Assembly (NCBI GenBank): GCA_949295265.1
Contig: CASFKR010000005.1
Coordinates: 1 to 43,276, forward strand
DNA length: 43,276 bases
Reading direction: 5' to 3'
Source of the DNA: an uncultured Verrucomicrobiota bacterium
Lineage (GTDB): Bacteria > Verrucomicrobiota > Kiritimatiellia > RFP12 > UBA3636
The position numbers and the translations under genes were made by a program. Position 1 is the first letter of the stretch; every line of letters starts with the position of its first letter. Under the pieces are notes generated by a model. The model ran no database searches. It was not told the DNA's origin and worked only from the letters and a program-made list of their open reading frames with translations. This document shows positions 1 to 8,566 of this stretch, in pieces.

Positions 1-113
1 CCGGCACGATGCCGCCGCCGGTCGCCGCCGCACCCAAGCCTGCGGCGGAGACGGCGCCCGCAGCATCCGCCGCACCCGCGGCGCCCGCCACCGTAGCATC
101 CGCCGGAGACTGA
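1..113 (+). CDS. C-terminal tail of an upstream protein, probably a MacA-like periplasmic adaptor (partial)
   Basis: The frame beginning at base 3 is open from the window edge to a TGA at 111-113. It encodes about 36 residues made almost entirely of Ala and Pro with a few Thr, Ser, Lys and Glu, so only a low-complexity tail is visible. The stop lies 5 bases before the start of a MacB-type ATP-binding protein. Periplasmic adaptor proteins of the MacA/HlyD type are very often encoded directly before such ATPase-permease pairs, and some have Ala/Pro-rich tails. The identification rests on context only; nothing in the visible residues is diagnostic. Confidence 0.5.
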   Translation, partial: GTMPPPVAAAPKPAAETAPAASAAPAAPATVASAGD

Positions 114-118
114 GCCCG

Positions 119-807
<689 letters not shown>

Positions 808-811
<4 letters not shown>

Positions 812-2079
812 GCGTCCTTACGACACGGCTGTCGCGCGACTTCAAGCTCGGCGTCAAAAATCTCCTGCTGCATAAGCTGCGCTCCTTCCTGACGATGCTC
901 GGGCTCGTCTTCGGCGTCGGCTCCGTCATCGCCATGCTCGCCATTGGCGAAGGCGCCAGCCAGGAAGCGCTCGCGCAAATCCGCAAGCTCGGCAGCCGCA
1001 ACATCCTCCTCACGGCGGCCAAGCCCGCGGATGACGACTCCAGCGGGCGCGGGCACAACCTGAGCGTCTACGGACTGCTCTACAACGATGTGCGCCGCCT
1101 CGAATCCTCGTTCCCGACGGTGCTCTCCGCCATCCCGGTCAAGACCATCGAAAAGCCGGGGCGCTATGCGAAACGGACGCTCGATCTGCGCCTCATGGGT
1201 ACCACGGAAGAATGGTTCGAGGTCGTGCCCCGTCCGCTCGAAGCCGGGCGCCTCCTCACCCGTAAAGACCTCGACGCCCATGCCAACGTGGCCGTCCTCA
1301 CCGAGTACGGCGCGCGCCGCCTGATGGCCAAGTCGTACGCCATCGGCAACACGCTCACCATTGACGGCGAGGCTTTTGAAATCGTCGGCATCGTCAAAAA
1401 TGAAACGGCCGGGGAGGGTCAGGGGCAGACCCTCGACAACCAGACGGACGCCTATATTCCCATCACGACCGCGCGCGAGCGTTTTGGCGACCTGTTCGTG
1501 CGCCACACGCAGGGCTCGCGCACCCGCGAGCTCGTGCAGCTCCACCAGATTGTGGTGCGCGTCAACCGCGAAGAAGCCGTGGAAGCGACGGCCGGCGCTA
1601 TTCAACGGATGCTCGAAACCTTCCACAAACGGAAGGATTACAACGTAAACGTCCCGCTGGCGCTGCTCCGGCAGACGGAAGCGACCAAGCGCACCTTTTC
1701 AATCGTGCTGGGCGCCATTGCGGGCATTTCGCTGCTGGTCGGCGGCATCGGCATCATGAACATCATGCTGGCGAGCGTGACGGAACGCACGCGCGAAATC
1801 GGCATCCGGCGCGCCATCGGCGCGCGGCGGAGTCAGATTGTGATGCAGTTCCTCATCGAATCGCTCGTGCTGTCCGCGCTGGGCGGGCTGATCGGCATGG
1901 GACTGGGCGTCCTGATTCCGCTGGCGGTCACCTTCTTTGCGGGCATGCCGACGGTCGTGACGCTCCACAGCCTGGTGCTCTCGCTGGGCATCTCGGTCGG
2001 TGTCGGCGTCATCTTCGGCATTTACCCGGCCATGCGCGCCGCCCGGTTCGATCCCATCGTCGCCCTCCGCCACGACTGA
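808..2079 (+). CDS. ABC transporter permease, MacB/FtsX family
   Basis: The 423-residue protein has the MacB permease layout: a first hydrophobic segment near residues 20-45 with the common FGVGSVIAMLAIGEGA motif, a periplasmic domain of about 230 residues, then three membrane segments in the C-terminal third, with the conserved stretch GGIGIMNIMLASVTERTREI followed by GIRRAIGARR. It ends in GIYPAMRAARFDPIVALR, the usual end of this family. It would form the inner-membrane dimer driven by the ATPase encoded upstream, to which its start codon is coupled by a four-base overlap. ATPase and permease are separate polypeptides, unlike E. coli MacB, where they are fused. A LolCE-like role is less likely given the adaptor-like gene upstream. 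Confidence 0.92.
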
Positions 2080-2113
2080 CCGCTCCGCCCAACGGGCGGG
2101 CGCGGCGGGTTTC

Positions 2114-2306
2114 AGGCTTACCCCGATTTTTTGAGCCACACGGAGGAAGGTTGTGAAACTCAGCCTCGCGATGAGGTAAGAAATTTGAGCCACACGGAGG
2201 GGCGAAGCCCCCTTCTGAAGTCTCCACTAACGTTCCGACCAAGGTGTCAAATAAGGACTTTTTCTCGGCGGCAGAGCCGCCTGTCCCGAAAAACCGGGAT
2301 AAGCCT
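2114..2306. repeat. Repeat element R1 with terminal inverted repeats (short, internally deleted form)
   Basis: The left end AGGCTTACCCCGATTTTT (2114-2131) and the right end (2289-2306), read on the opposite strand as AGGCTTATCCCGGTTTTT, match at 16 of 18 positions. Between them lie two GAGCCACACGGAGG blocks (2133 and 2187), a block around CCGACCAAGGTGTCAAATAA, and a small GGCGGCAGAGCCGCC hairpin. Parts recur at 14144, 29635, 29895, 30251 (inverted) and 43062. Compared with the copy at 43062-43276 this one lacks the roughly 150-base middle segment. There is no transposase. It occupies most of the gap between the permease gene and the DJ-1 gene. Confidence 0.75.
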
Positions 2307-2347
2307 CGGGTTTGCCGCCGGTTTACGCTCGCGCTTTGGGCTTTCTG

Positions 2348-2356
2348 TGGTACAAT
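2348..2356 (+). promoter_or_regulatory. Extended -10 promoter element before the DJ-1 gene
   Basis: TGGTACAAT is a good extended -10 (TGN before TACAAT), 39 bases before the ATG at 2396. No convincing -35 lies 16-18 bases upstream, so it may depend on the TG extension. The same TGGTAnnnT form is seen before four other genes in the window. Confidence 0.5.
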
Positions 2357-2395
2357 TGGGGAAACATCCACCTCTTTTGGAACGGTACAGAACCC

Positions 2396-2953
2396 ATGAA
2401 AGCCCTTGTTGTCCTTGCCGACGGCTGTGAAGAACTCGAAGCCGTCGCCATCATTGATCTTCTCCGCCGCGCCCAGGTCTCCGTCACCGTCTGCGCCGCA
2501 CAGGCGTCGGCGACGGTCCGGGGTGCGCATGGCATTGACTTCCAGGCGGATGAAACGCTGACTGCGGCCCCCGAAGCCCTCGCGGCGGCGTACGACCTCG
2601 CCGTCTCTCCCGGCGGCATGGGCTGCATGGAGGCGCTCCGCGCCAATCCCGCCGTGCTCGCCGTCTATCGCGCCTTTGCGGCGGCGGGCCGGTTCCATGG
2701 CGCCATCTGCGCCTCTCCGGCGGTGCTCGACGCCGCCGGGCTGCTCGCCGGCAAGCGCTACTGCTGCTACCCCGGCATCCAGCAGATGATTCCGAACGGC
2801 ACGTACGTGCCTGATGTGCCCGCGCTCCGCGACGGCACCCTCCTCACCGGCGCCGGACCCGGCACCGCCGTTCCGTTTGCCCTGCTGCTCATCGAAGCCC
2901 TCGCCGGCCGCGAAACCCGCGATGAGGTCGCTGCCGGGCTCCTGCTTTCGTAA
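2396..2953 (+). CDS. DJ-1/PfpI family protein (YajL-like)
   Basis: The 185-residue product follows the DJ-1 fold pattern: an N-terminal strand ALVVLADGCEELEAV carrying the conserved Glu (about E15), the turn VSPGGMG near residue 71, and the nucleophile elbow GAICASP with Cys105, equivalent to Cys106 of human DJ-1. Members act as protein or small-molecule deglycases, chaperones or oxidative-stress factors, and the exact activity differs between subfamilies. The start at 2396 was chosen because the protein then begins directly with the first beta strand; the longer frame from 2312 adds 28 residues that run into the repeat-flanking DNA and across the promoter element. The histidine kinase gene starts 15 bases after the stop, so the two may be cotranscribed. 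Confidence 0.9.
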   Translation: MKALVVLADGCEELEAVAIIDLLRRAQVSVTVCAAQASATVRGAHGIDFQADETLTAAPEALAAAYDLAVSPGGMGCMEALRANPAVLAVYRAFAAAGRFHGAICASPAVLDAAGLLAGKRYCCYPGIQQMIPNGTYVPDVPALRDGTLLTGAGPGTAVPFALLLIEALAGRETRDEVAAGLLLS

Positions 2954-2968
2954 CCCGGAACCCGCCCC

Positions 2969-4138
2969 ATGGACTACGCCGGTTTCGTCGATAAGCTGTC
3001 GGCTCGGCTCGACAGGCTCGACCCCTCGAACATCTCCTCCGTGCTGTCCTCCTTCGCCCGGCAGCGGGCGCTGCTGGAGACCATCATTCAGTCGATTCAG
3101 GAGGGCATTCTCGTCATCTCCGCCGAAGGCAACGTCACCTACGCCAACAAGACGGCCGAGACGATGCTGGGATTCGACGCCTCGCGCGTCCGCGGACGGC
3201 CCGTCGAGCGCTTCCTGCCCGATATCGACTGGAATGAACTCTCGCGCCGGGAGGACGCCACCTGGGAAAAGGTCACCACGGCGGAAATCGAGATTTACCG
3301 TCCGCGGCACCGCATCGTGCAGCTCTCCGCCTTTCCGCTGGAGGCGGGGGCGCTGGACGACAATGCGCCCGGAACGGTCGCCATTTTGCGCGATGTCACG
3401 CGCGAGCGGGCGGACAGCGCCGAAGTCCTGGAAAGCGAACGCATGCAGGCCGTCCGCGTGCTGGCCGCTTCGCTCGCGCACGAAATCGGCAATCCGCTCA
3501 ACGCGCTGGGCATCCACCTGCAGCTGCTGACGCGCGACTTGCGCCGGGTCCCCGATGAGGAAACCCGCCAGGACCTCTCCGAACTCGTGCAGGTCGCCAT
3601 TGACGAAGTCGCGCGCCTCGACCTGATTCTCTCCAAATTCCTGCGCGCCCTGCGGCCCTCTGCGCCCAATCTGGCGCCGTGCGACCTGCGCGAAGTCCTG
3701 CAGAATTCGCTGCGCGTGATGAAAACGGACATTGAAGAGCACCGCATCCGCGTCTCCGTGGATTACCCGCAGAATCTGCCGAAGATCCAGGGCGATGCGC
3801 AGCAGCTCCAGCAGGTCTTCTTCAACCTCATCAAGAATGCCGTGCAAGCCATGGAGGACGGCGGCGCGCTCGACATCCGGCTCTCTGCGGACGACCGCGA
3901 TCTGTCGATTGCCTTCCGCGACACGGGGTCGGGCATCTCCAAAGACTTCTTCCGGCAGATGTTTCAGCCCTTCCAGACGGCCAAACCCAACGGAAACGGC
4001 ATCGGGCTCACGATTGTGCAGCGCATCGTGCAGGACCACGGCGGGCGCATCGACGTTGCCTCCAAAGCCGGCGAAGGCGCCTGTTTCACGCTGGTTTTCC
4101 CGCTGGCCGACCGCAAACTGCGCCGCATCACCCGCTGA
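2969..4138 (+). CDS. Soluble PAS-domain sensor histidine kinase (NtrB-like)
   Basis: The 389-residue protein has no membrane segment, so it should sense in the cytoplasm. Residues about 35-150 form a PAS domain (ILVISAEGNVTYANKTAE, later VAILRDVT). The dimerisation/phosphoacceptor helix holds AASLAHEIGNPLNAL with His171. The HATPase domain follows: N box FFNLIKNAVQAM (Asn290), G1 box DTGSGIS, F box MFQPFQTAKPNGNGIGL and the G2 end VQDHGGRI. All residues expected for autophosphorylation are present. The HEIGNPLNAL form and the PAS-HisKA-HATPase order resemble NtrB/AtoS-type kinases that serve sigma-54 response regulators. No response regulator is next to it, so it is an orphan and its partner is unknown. 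A hairpin with T runs follows the gene. Confidence 0.93.
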   Translation: MDYAGFVDKLSARLDRLDPSNISSVLSSFARQRALLETIIQSIQEGILVISAEGNVTYANKTAETMLGFDASRVRGRPVERFLPDIDWNELSRREDATWEKVTTAEIEIYRPRHRIVQLSAFPLEAGALDDNAPGTVAILRDVTRERADSAEVLESERMQAVRVLAASLAHEIGNPLNALGIHLQLLTRDLRRVPDEETRQDLSELVQVAIDEVARLDLILSKFLRALRPSAPNLAPCDLREVLQNSLRVMKTDIEEHRIRVSVDYPQNLPKIQGDAQQLQQVFFNLIKNAVQAMEDGGALDIRLSADDRDLSIAFRDTGSGISKDFFRQMFQPFQTAKPNGNGIGLTIVQRIVQDHGGRIDVASKAGEGACFTLVFPLADRKLRRITR

Positions 4139-4187
4139 CGCCGCCCCTCCGCCCCGCCCTAGCGCAGCGGCATGGGCCGCAAAAAGG

Positions 4188-4221
4188 AAAGTCCGCCGGG
4201 GCTGTGCCCTCGGCGGACTTT
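4188..4221. terminator. Bidirectional terminator between the kinase gene and tmRNA
   Basis: AAAGTCCGCCG (4188-4198) pairs with CGGCGGACTTT (4211-4221) around a short loop. On the plus strand the stem ends in TTTT; on the minus strand it is followed by TTTCCTTTTT. It sits 50 bases after the kinase stop and 11 bases beyond the tmRNA 3' end, so it can serve both convergent transcripts. Confidence 0.8.
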
Positions 4222-4231
4222 TGACGGGAAT

Positions 4232-4599
4232 TGGTGGAGGCGGGGGGAATTGAACCCCCGTCCGTAACGGAGCCACCATAGCTTCTACGCGCGTAGCCTC
4301 TGTTTGAATCTCACACAGCAGGAAGCCCGGAGGCAGGCACCTGCTGCGCCAGCAGCCACGTAAGTGTCGCTGAGCACCCGGCTACACAGCGCTCAGCCAG
4401 CCTGCGCAAAATTGTGACGCATCCCCGCTTGGCAGGCATCGCGGTTCAGCGTGGCCGCATCTCTCAATGCGGAGAGACTTAGGCAGCCAGAGCCATTTCA
4501 GTGTTGGCGTTTTGTTTTCCAGGGATGCTTGACGAGTACACCTTGGATCCTCGGCGCGCGACTAAGGCCTCAACCGGCACGTCGAAACCAGTCGCCCCC
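4232..4599 (-). ncRNA. ssrA: Transfer-messenger RNA (tmRNA)
   Basis: The minus strand starts GGGGGCGACTGGTTTCGACG at 4599, the hallmark tmRNA 5' end, and finishes with the T-arm GGGGGTTCAATTCCCCCC and CGCCTCCACCA at 4232. The first seven bases GGGGGCG pair with CGCCUCC next to the encoded CCA, forming the acceptor stem with one G-U pair. The size is 368 nt, normal for one-piece tmRNA. The internal reading frame ends in A-N-T-E-M-A-L-A-A with TAA at 4481-4479; the ALAA ending is the usual ClpXP-type degron. The exact resume codon is not certain, and the tag may begin a few codons earlier (G-K-Q-N). It rescues stalled ribosomes in trans-translation together with SmpB, which is not encoded here. 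Confidence 0.97.
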
Positions 4600-4634
4600 A
4601 CGAGCGGGACACTGACCCGTGTGAAGATGCGGCA

Positions 4635-4663
4635 ATTCTCGCACAAGACCGCACCGGTGTCAA
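4635..4663 (-). promoter_or_regulatory. Sigma-70-type promoter of tmRNA
   Basis: On the minus strand TTGACA (4663-4658) is followed after exactly 17 bases by GAGAAT (4640-4635). Transcription would start around 4628, leaving a leader of about 29 nt to be removed by RNase P at the mature 5' end at 4599. Confidence 0.75.
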
Positions 4664-4876
4664 GGTTTTCATAAAATCGCAAGTTTAATGTCTTTACATA
4701 GTTTATTTCCTTTTAAAATCCGGTTGACTTTTTCAGCTGGTTCCGGCATCATAACCGTGATGGAAACGGAAACGCCGCCGTGCGGGCCAGACCCGATAAC
4801 CGCGCAGCCGGGCGGTCTGTGATTCCCGGCGCCGTCTCCATCGCAACAACCGGCTTTTGACGCACCCCTGTGAACC

Positions 4877-7800
4877 ATGTCCGCCCACCTCTCTCTTGTC
4901 TGGAGCGATTCGCTTGAAACCCTCGCGGAACGCCTGCGGGAAAATCGCCGTGCCGCATCCTCCGCAGATCCGTTTACGCCGACGTGCATCGTCACCGGCA
5001 ATGCCCTGCGCAAAGACTGGCTGCGCCGGCAACTCGTGCAGCGGGCCCCCGCCCCGGAGCGGCTGGTGGCCAACCTCGATTTCCAGCTGCTGTATCCGTT
5101 CGTCAATGACTGGCTCTTTGCGGCGTTCGAGGCGCGTCCCATTACCGAGCGAAAGCCGGCGGAACATCCCTATTCGCAGCAGATGCTGCGCTGGCGCATC
5201 CGGAATATCCTCTCGCGCGACCTTCCCCGGTACCCGGCGCTGTACCGGTATGTCGGCGACAGTCCGCAAAACGCAGATACGCGCATCTTTTCGCTTGCGG
5301 GCGTGCTGGCGCGCGTCTTCGACACCTATCAGGTGCGGCGCCCCGAAATGCTCCACCGCTGGGAAACGGAAGAACTCCCGCCGGGCGCCCCGGCCGCCGA
5401 GAAATGGCAATGCCAACTCTGGCGTGCCCTGGTGCAACAGCTTCCCAATTCGTATCTGACGCAGTTTCTGGCACTCAAGCAGCGCGAAATCCGGCTCGAA
5501 ACGGCTTTTTCCTGCGGCATGCCGCGCTACGACTCGGTCCACGTCTTCGGCGTCAACGATCTGCCGCGCCCCTTTCTGCTCTTTTTCAAACGGCTGGCCG
5601 AGATTCTTCCCGTCACGCTTTACGCCTTCAATCCGTCCGAAGAGATGTGGTTTGACGATGCGCCGTTCCGTGCGGCGCGGCAGGAAGTCTTCCGCGAACT
5701 GCTCGACGGCACGCTCGACCTGGAGCCGGGCGAAGAGCGCATCAGCCGCGAAATCGCCGAACGGTCGCATCCGCTGCTCGGCCGCTTCGCCCTGGCGATT
5801 CAGGGGTTTCTGGCGCATCTGCTCGATGAACTGGACGCCAACCAGGAGCCGCTTTTCGGCACCATTCAGCCGGGCGCTGACACGCTCCTCGGGCGCGTCC
5901 GCCGCCACATCCGCGAACGCCGCACCGATGATGAGCGTGCCAACCCGGTGGCCGCCGACGACCGCTCGCTGCGGCTGCTGCTGGCGCACAGTCCGCGCCG
6001 CGAACTCGAGGCGCTGCGCGAGGAAATCCTCACCTGGTTCGCGGATCACCCGGATGCCTCGCCGCGCGACATCCTCGTGCTGTGCGGCAACTGGGACGCC
6101 TACGCGCCGCTGATTCCGCTCGTCTTCAACGCCGCGCGGCTCGCCCCGGCGCCGGATGCCGCGCCGGATGCGCCGGAGCGGCTCCTGCCGGTGCGCATTG
6201 CCGGCTCGCGCACCCGCGAACTGCCGCCCGTCTTCACCGACTTCCTGACGCTCCTCGATTTTGCCGCCGGGCGCCTCCCCGCCGATCAGGCCTTTTCCCT
6301 GCTCTCGTCAGAGGCTGTGGGCCCCCGCTTCGGGTTCCGCTCCGAACAGCTCGGCACCCTGCGCGACCTGCTCCGGGAAGCCAACATCCGCTGGGGCGCG
6401 GACGAGGCGCACGTGGAGCGCACCCTCCGCGAATCGGGGGTCCGGGATGATGACCGGGACTTCGTCCGCCCGGAGGGCGCGCCGCCCGGGTTCACCTGGC
6501 GCCGCGGGGTCGACCGCCTCCTGCTCGGGCAGCTGCTGGGCAAGCCCGACGTCTCTGCCACGCTGACATCCGCGCGGTCGCCGCTCGCCGACGCCGTCCT
6601 CGGGGAAGACATCCGCCTCTACACGCCGCCCGACGGCTCCGAGCCGTATCTGCCCATCGTAAGTTTCTCGGCGGATGCCGCGCCCCTCGTGGGCGGGCTC
6701 GACCTCTTCCTGCGCCGCGTGCTGGATTTGCGCACACGCCTCAACACGCCCGATCTCCCGCTCGAGGCGCTCCGCGAAGCCCTTCTCGAGGCCGTGGACG
6801 CCTTTTTCGTGCGGGATACGGCCTATGCGCTGCAACTCGCCGATTTGCGCCAGGCCATCCTCCGGCTCATCGACCGCGCCGTATTCGCCGACAACCTCGG
6901 CGGCCCCGCCCCTGTGCCTCCGCTCTCCATTGTCCGCGCCGCACTCGAAGAGACCCTGAACGGCATCGCCGCGCGCGCCTCGCTCAACATCGGCACCGAC
7001 GCCGTCGTCTTTGCGCCCCTGCGCGAAGGCATGCCCTACCCGGCGCGCCTCGTGTGCCTGTGCGGACTCAACAACGGCTTTTTCCCCGGCAGCGACCAAC
7101 CGCCGTCCTTCGATTTCGTCATGCGGCATCCGACCTTTCTGGAACCCTCGCGGCGCGACAAAGATGCGCTCGCGATGCTCGAAGGCATTTGCGCCGCGCG
7201 TCAGACGCTCGTGCTCTCCTGCATCGGACGCGATCAGCAGACCGATGCGCCCCTGCCGCCTTCGCCTCTGCTCAGCGACTTCGTCGATTACGTCAATGCG
7301 CACTTCTCGCGCCGCCCCGCAGCCGGTTCGAAGCCCGTTGCCGACGCCAAATGCCTCGAGCCCGTCACGCACCATCTGCAGGCGTTCCACCCCGACTACT
7401 TTACGCCCGAAGCCGCCCGCGCCGCGGGCTACCCGCTCTCCCGCTCGCAAACCGACTGGCAGATTGCGCGCAGCCTGCTCTCGCCCCGCGAGGCGCGCAT
7501 GCCGCGGCCGCGCGCCATTCCGCTACCCGACGTGCTCACGGCGGACGCCCTCGTCCAGATGCTGCGCGATCCGCTCCGGGCGCTCAAAACCCGGAATCTG
7601 GCTTTCTCCGATTATGAGCCGCGCCCCATCGAGCCCGAAGATGCCGTACAGACGGTCTACCACAACAAAGCCGCCCTGCTGGAAGGTCCGGAAAAAGAAA
7701 AACTGCTCCTCTGGTACGCCCGGCTGCTGTCGGAGCGCGGCCGGTCCTTTTCCTCGGATGCGGCGCTCTCGGATCTGAAAATCGCCGATGCGGACAATGA

Positions 7801-8566
7801 CAAGTGGGAACGGCTGAGGCGCCGCAAACTGACGTTCAATCAAACGGACATGCACGGGGATCCCGTATTGCGGAAGCTGAGTTTTCCGGACAGGAACATC
7901 AGCGCCCTGATCGCGGAACTGCCGCCTCCCGGGCAGCCGTTCACCGCCTCCGTCACCTGCACCTCGCTCCAGCCGCTCTACGTCACCGAAACGCCGGACG
8001 GCTGCGTCGGCGAACGCCGCGGCACGCCCCGCGTGCGCAACCGCACCATCGAGCTGCGCCTCGAAAACCGCCTGCTCATGCTCGAAAACGAGATGGGCGA
8101 AACGGTGCCCGTCCAACTGGCGCTCGACTGGAGCTCCGACGAGTCGGCTCTCTTTCTTTCCGGATGGATCCGCCACCTCATCGCCACGGTTGCCGGGCAC
8201 ACCGGCCCCACTGTGCTCGCGCAGGTTGAACGGAACGACGACGGTCGGATGTATCTGCTGACCCCGATGGATCCAGAGGAGGCCTATATGCGTCTGGCGG
8301 ATATCCTCAGCCTCCTCGCCTCCGAATGGCTGCCCTACTTCCCGCCCCAGAAAGAGGTAAAACCCAAAGACATCACCCTGGCGCAAAGCGAAAGCGGCGA
8401 GCTGGAGGTGCCCGAAGAGATGGTCGCCTTCGAACCGGATCTCCTGATGAATGAAACCTTCCTCCGCGAACAGAGAATGGAGGCAATCTGCGGCGTCTGG
8501 ACAGATTTTGACCCCTTGAACTGCAAACTGGAACCGTCCCGAGCTCCGCGGAGGACAAGAAAATGA
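4877..8566 (+). CDS. recC: RecC-like subunit of exodeoxyribonuclease V
   Basis: The 1229-residue protein is slightly longer than E. coli RecC. The N-terminal part contains CIVTGNALRKDWLRRQL, matching the RecC region that corresponds to a degenerate helicase domain. Around residues 720-810 are two RecC signatures: LVCLCGLNNGFFPGSD (compare VVCLLGMNDGVYPR) and SRRDKDALAMLEGICAARQTL followed by SCIGRDQQTDAPLPPSPLL. The C-terminal third is the nuclease-like fold and ends with EWLPYFPPQ, like the PLPFFPKTS region of RecC. In the family, RecC splits DNA strands and scans for Chi; whether a Chi-like site is recognised here cannot be seen. Its stop overlaps the recB start by four bases (ATGA, 8563-8566). 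No Shine-Dalgarno sequence is evident before the ATG. It lies divergent from tmRNA. Confidence 0.92.
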   Translation: MSAHLSLVWSDSLETLAERLRENRRAASSADPFTPTCIVTGNALRKDWLRRQLVQRAPAPERLVANLDFQLLYPFVNDWLFAAFEARPITERKPAEHPYSQQMLRWRIRNILSRDLPRYPALYRYVGDSPQNADTRIFSLAGVLARVFDTYQVRRPEMLHRWETEELPPGAPAAEKWQCQLWRALVQQLPNSYLTQFLALKQREIRLETAFSCGMPRYDSVHVFGVNDLPRPFLLFFKRLAEILPVTLYAFNPSEEMWFDDAPFRAARQEVFRELLDGTLDLEPGEERISREIAERSHPLLGRFALAIQGFLAHLLDELDANQEPLFGTIQPGADTLLGRVRRHIRERRTDDERANPVAADDRSLRLLLAHSPRRELEALREEILTWFADHPDASPRDILVLCGNWDAYAPLIPLVFNAARLAPAPDAAPDAPERLLPVRIAGSRTRELPPVFTDFLTLLDFAAGRLPADQAFSLLSSEAVGPRFGFRSEQLGTLRDLLREANIRWGADEAHVERTLRESGVRDDDRDFVRPEGAPPGFTWRRGVDRLLLGQLLGKPDVSATLTSARSPLADAVLGEDIRLYTPPDGSEPYLPIVSFSADAAPLVGGLDLFLRRVLDLRTRLNTPDLPLEALREALLEAVDAFFVRDTAYALQLADLRQAILRLIDRAVFADNLGGPAPVPPLSIVRAALEETLNGIAARASLNIGTDAVVFAPLREGMPYPARLVCLCGLNNGFFPGSDQPPSFDFVMRHPTFLEPSRRDKDALAMLEGICAARQTLVLSCIGRDQQTDAPLPPSPLLSDFVDYVNAHFSRRPAAGSKPVADAKCLEPVTHHLQAFHPDYFTPEAARAAGYPLSRSQTDWQIARSLLSPREARMPRPRAIPLPDVLTADALVQMLRDPLRALKTRNLAFSDYEPRPIEPEDAVQTVYHNKAALLEGPEKEKLLLWYARLLSERGRSFSSDAALSDLKIADADNDKWERLRRRKLTFNQTDMHGDPVLRKLSFPDRNISALIAELPPPGQPFTASVTCTSLQPLYVTETPDGCVGERRGTPRVRNRTIELRLENRLLMLENEMGETVPVQLALDWSSDESALFLSGWIRHLIATVAGHTGPTVLAQVERNDDGRMYLLTPMDPEEAYMRLADILSLLASEWLPYFPPQKEVKPKDITLAQSESGELEVPEEMVAFEPDLLMNETFLREQRMEAICGVWTDFDPLNCKLEPSRAPRRTRK

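Noticed and set aside
2009..4279. A 756-residue minus-strand frame over DJ-1 and the kinase
   Set aside because: Shadow of two well-supported plus-strand genes; it also runs through the repeat and the terminator.
4479..4682. A 67-residue minus-strand protein ending ANTEMALAA
   Set aside because: This frame lies in the tmRNA gene and its end is the tag peptide, not an independent protein.
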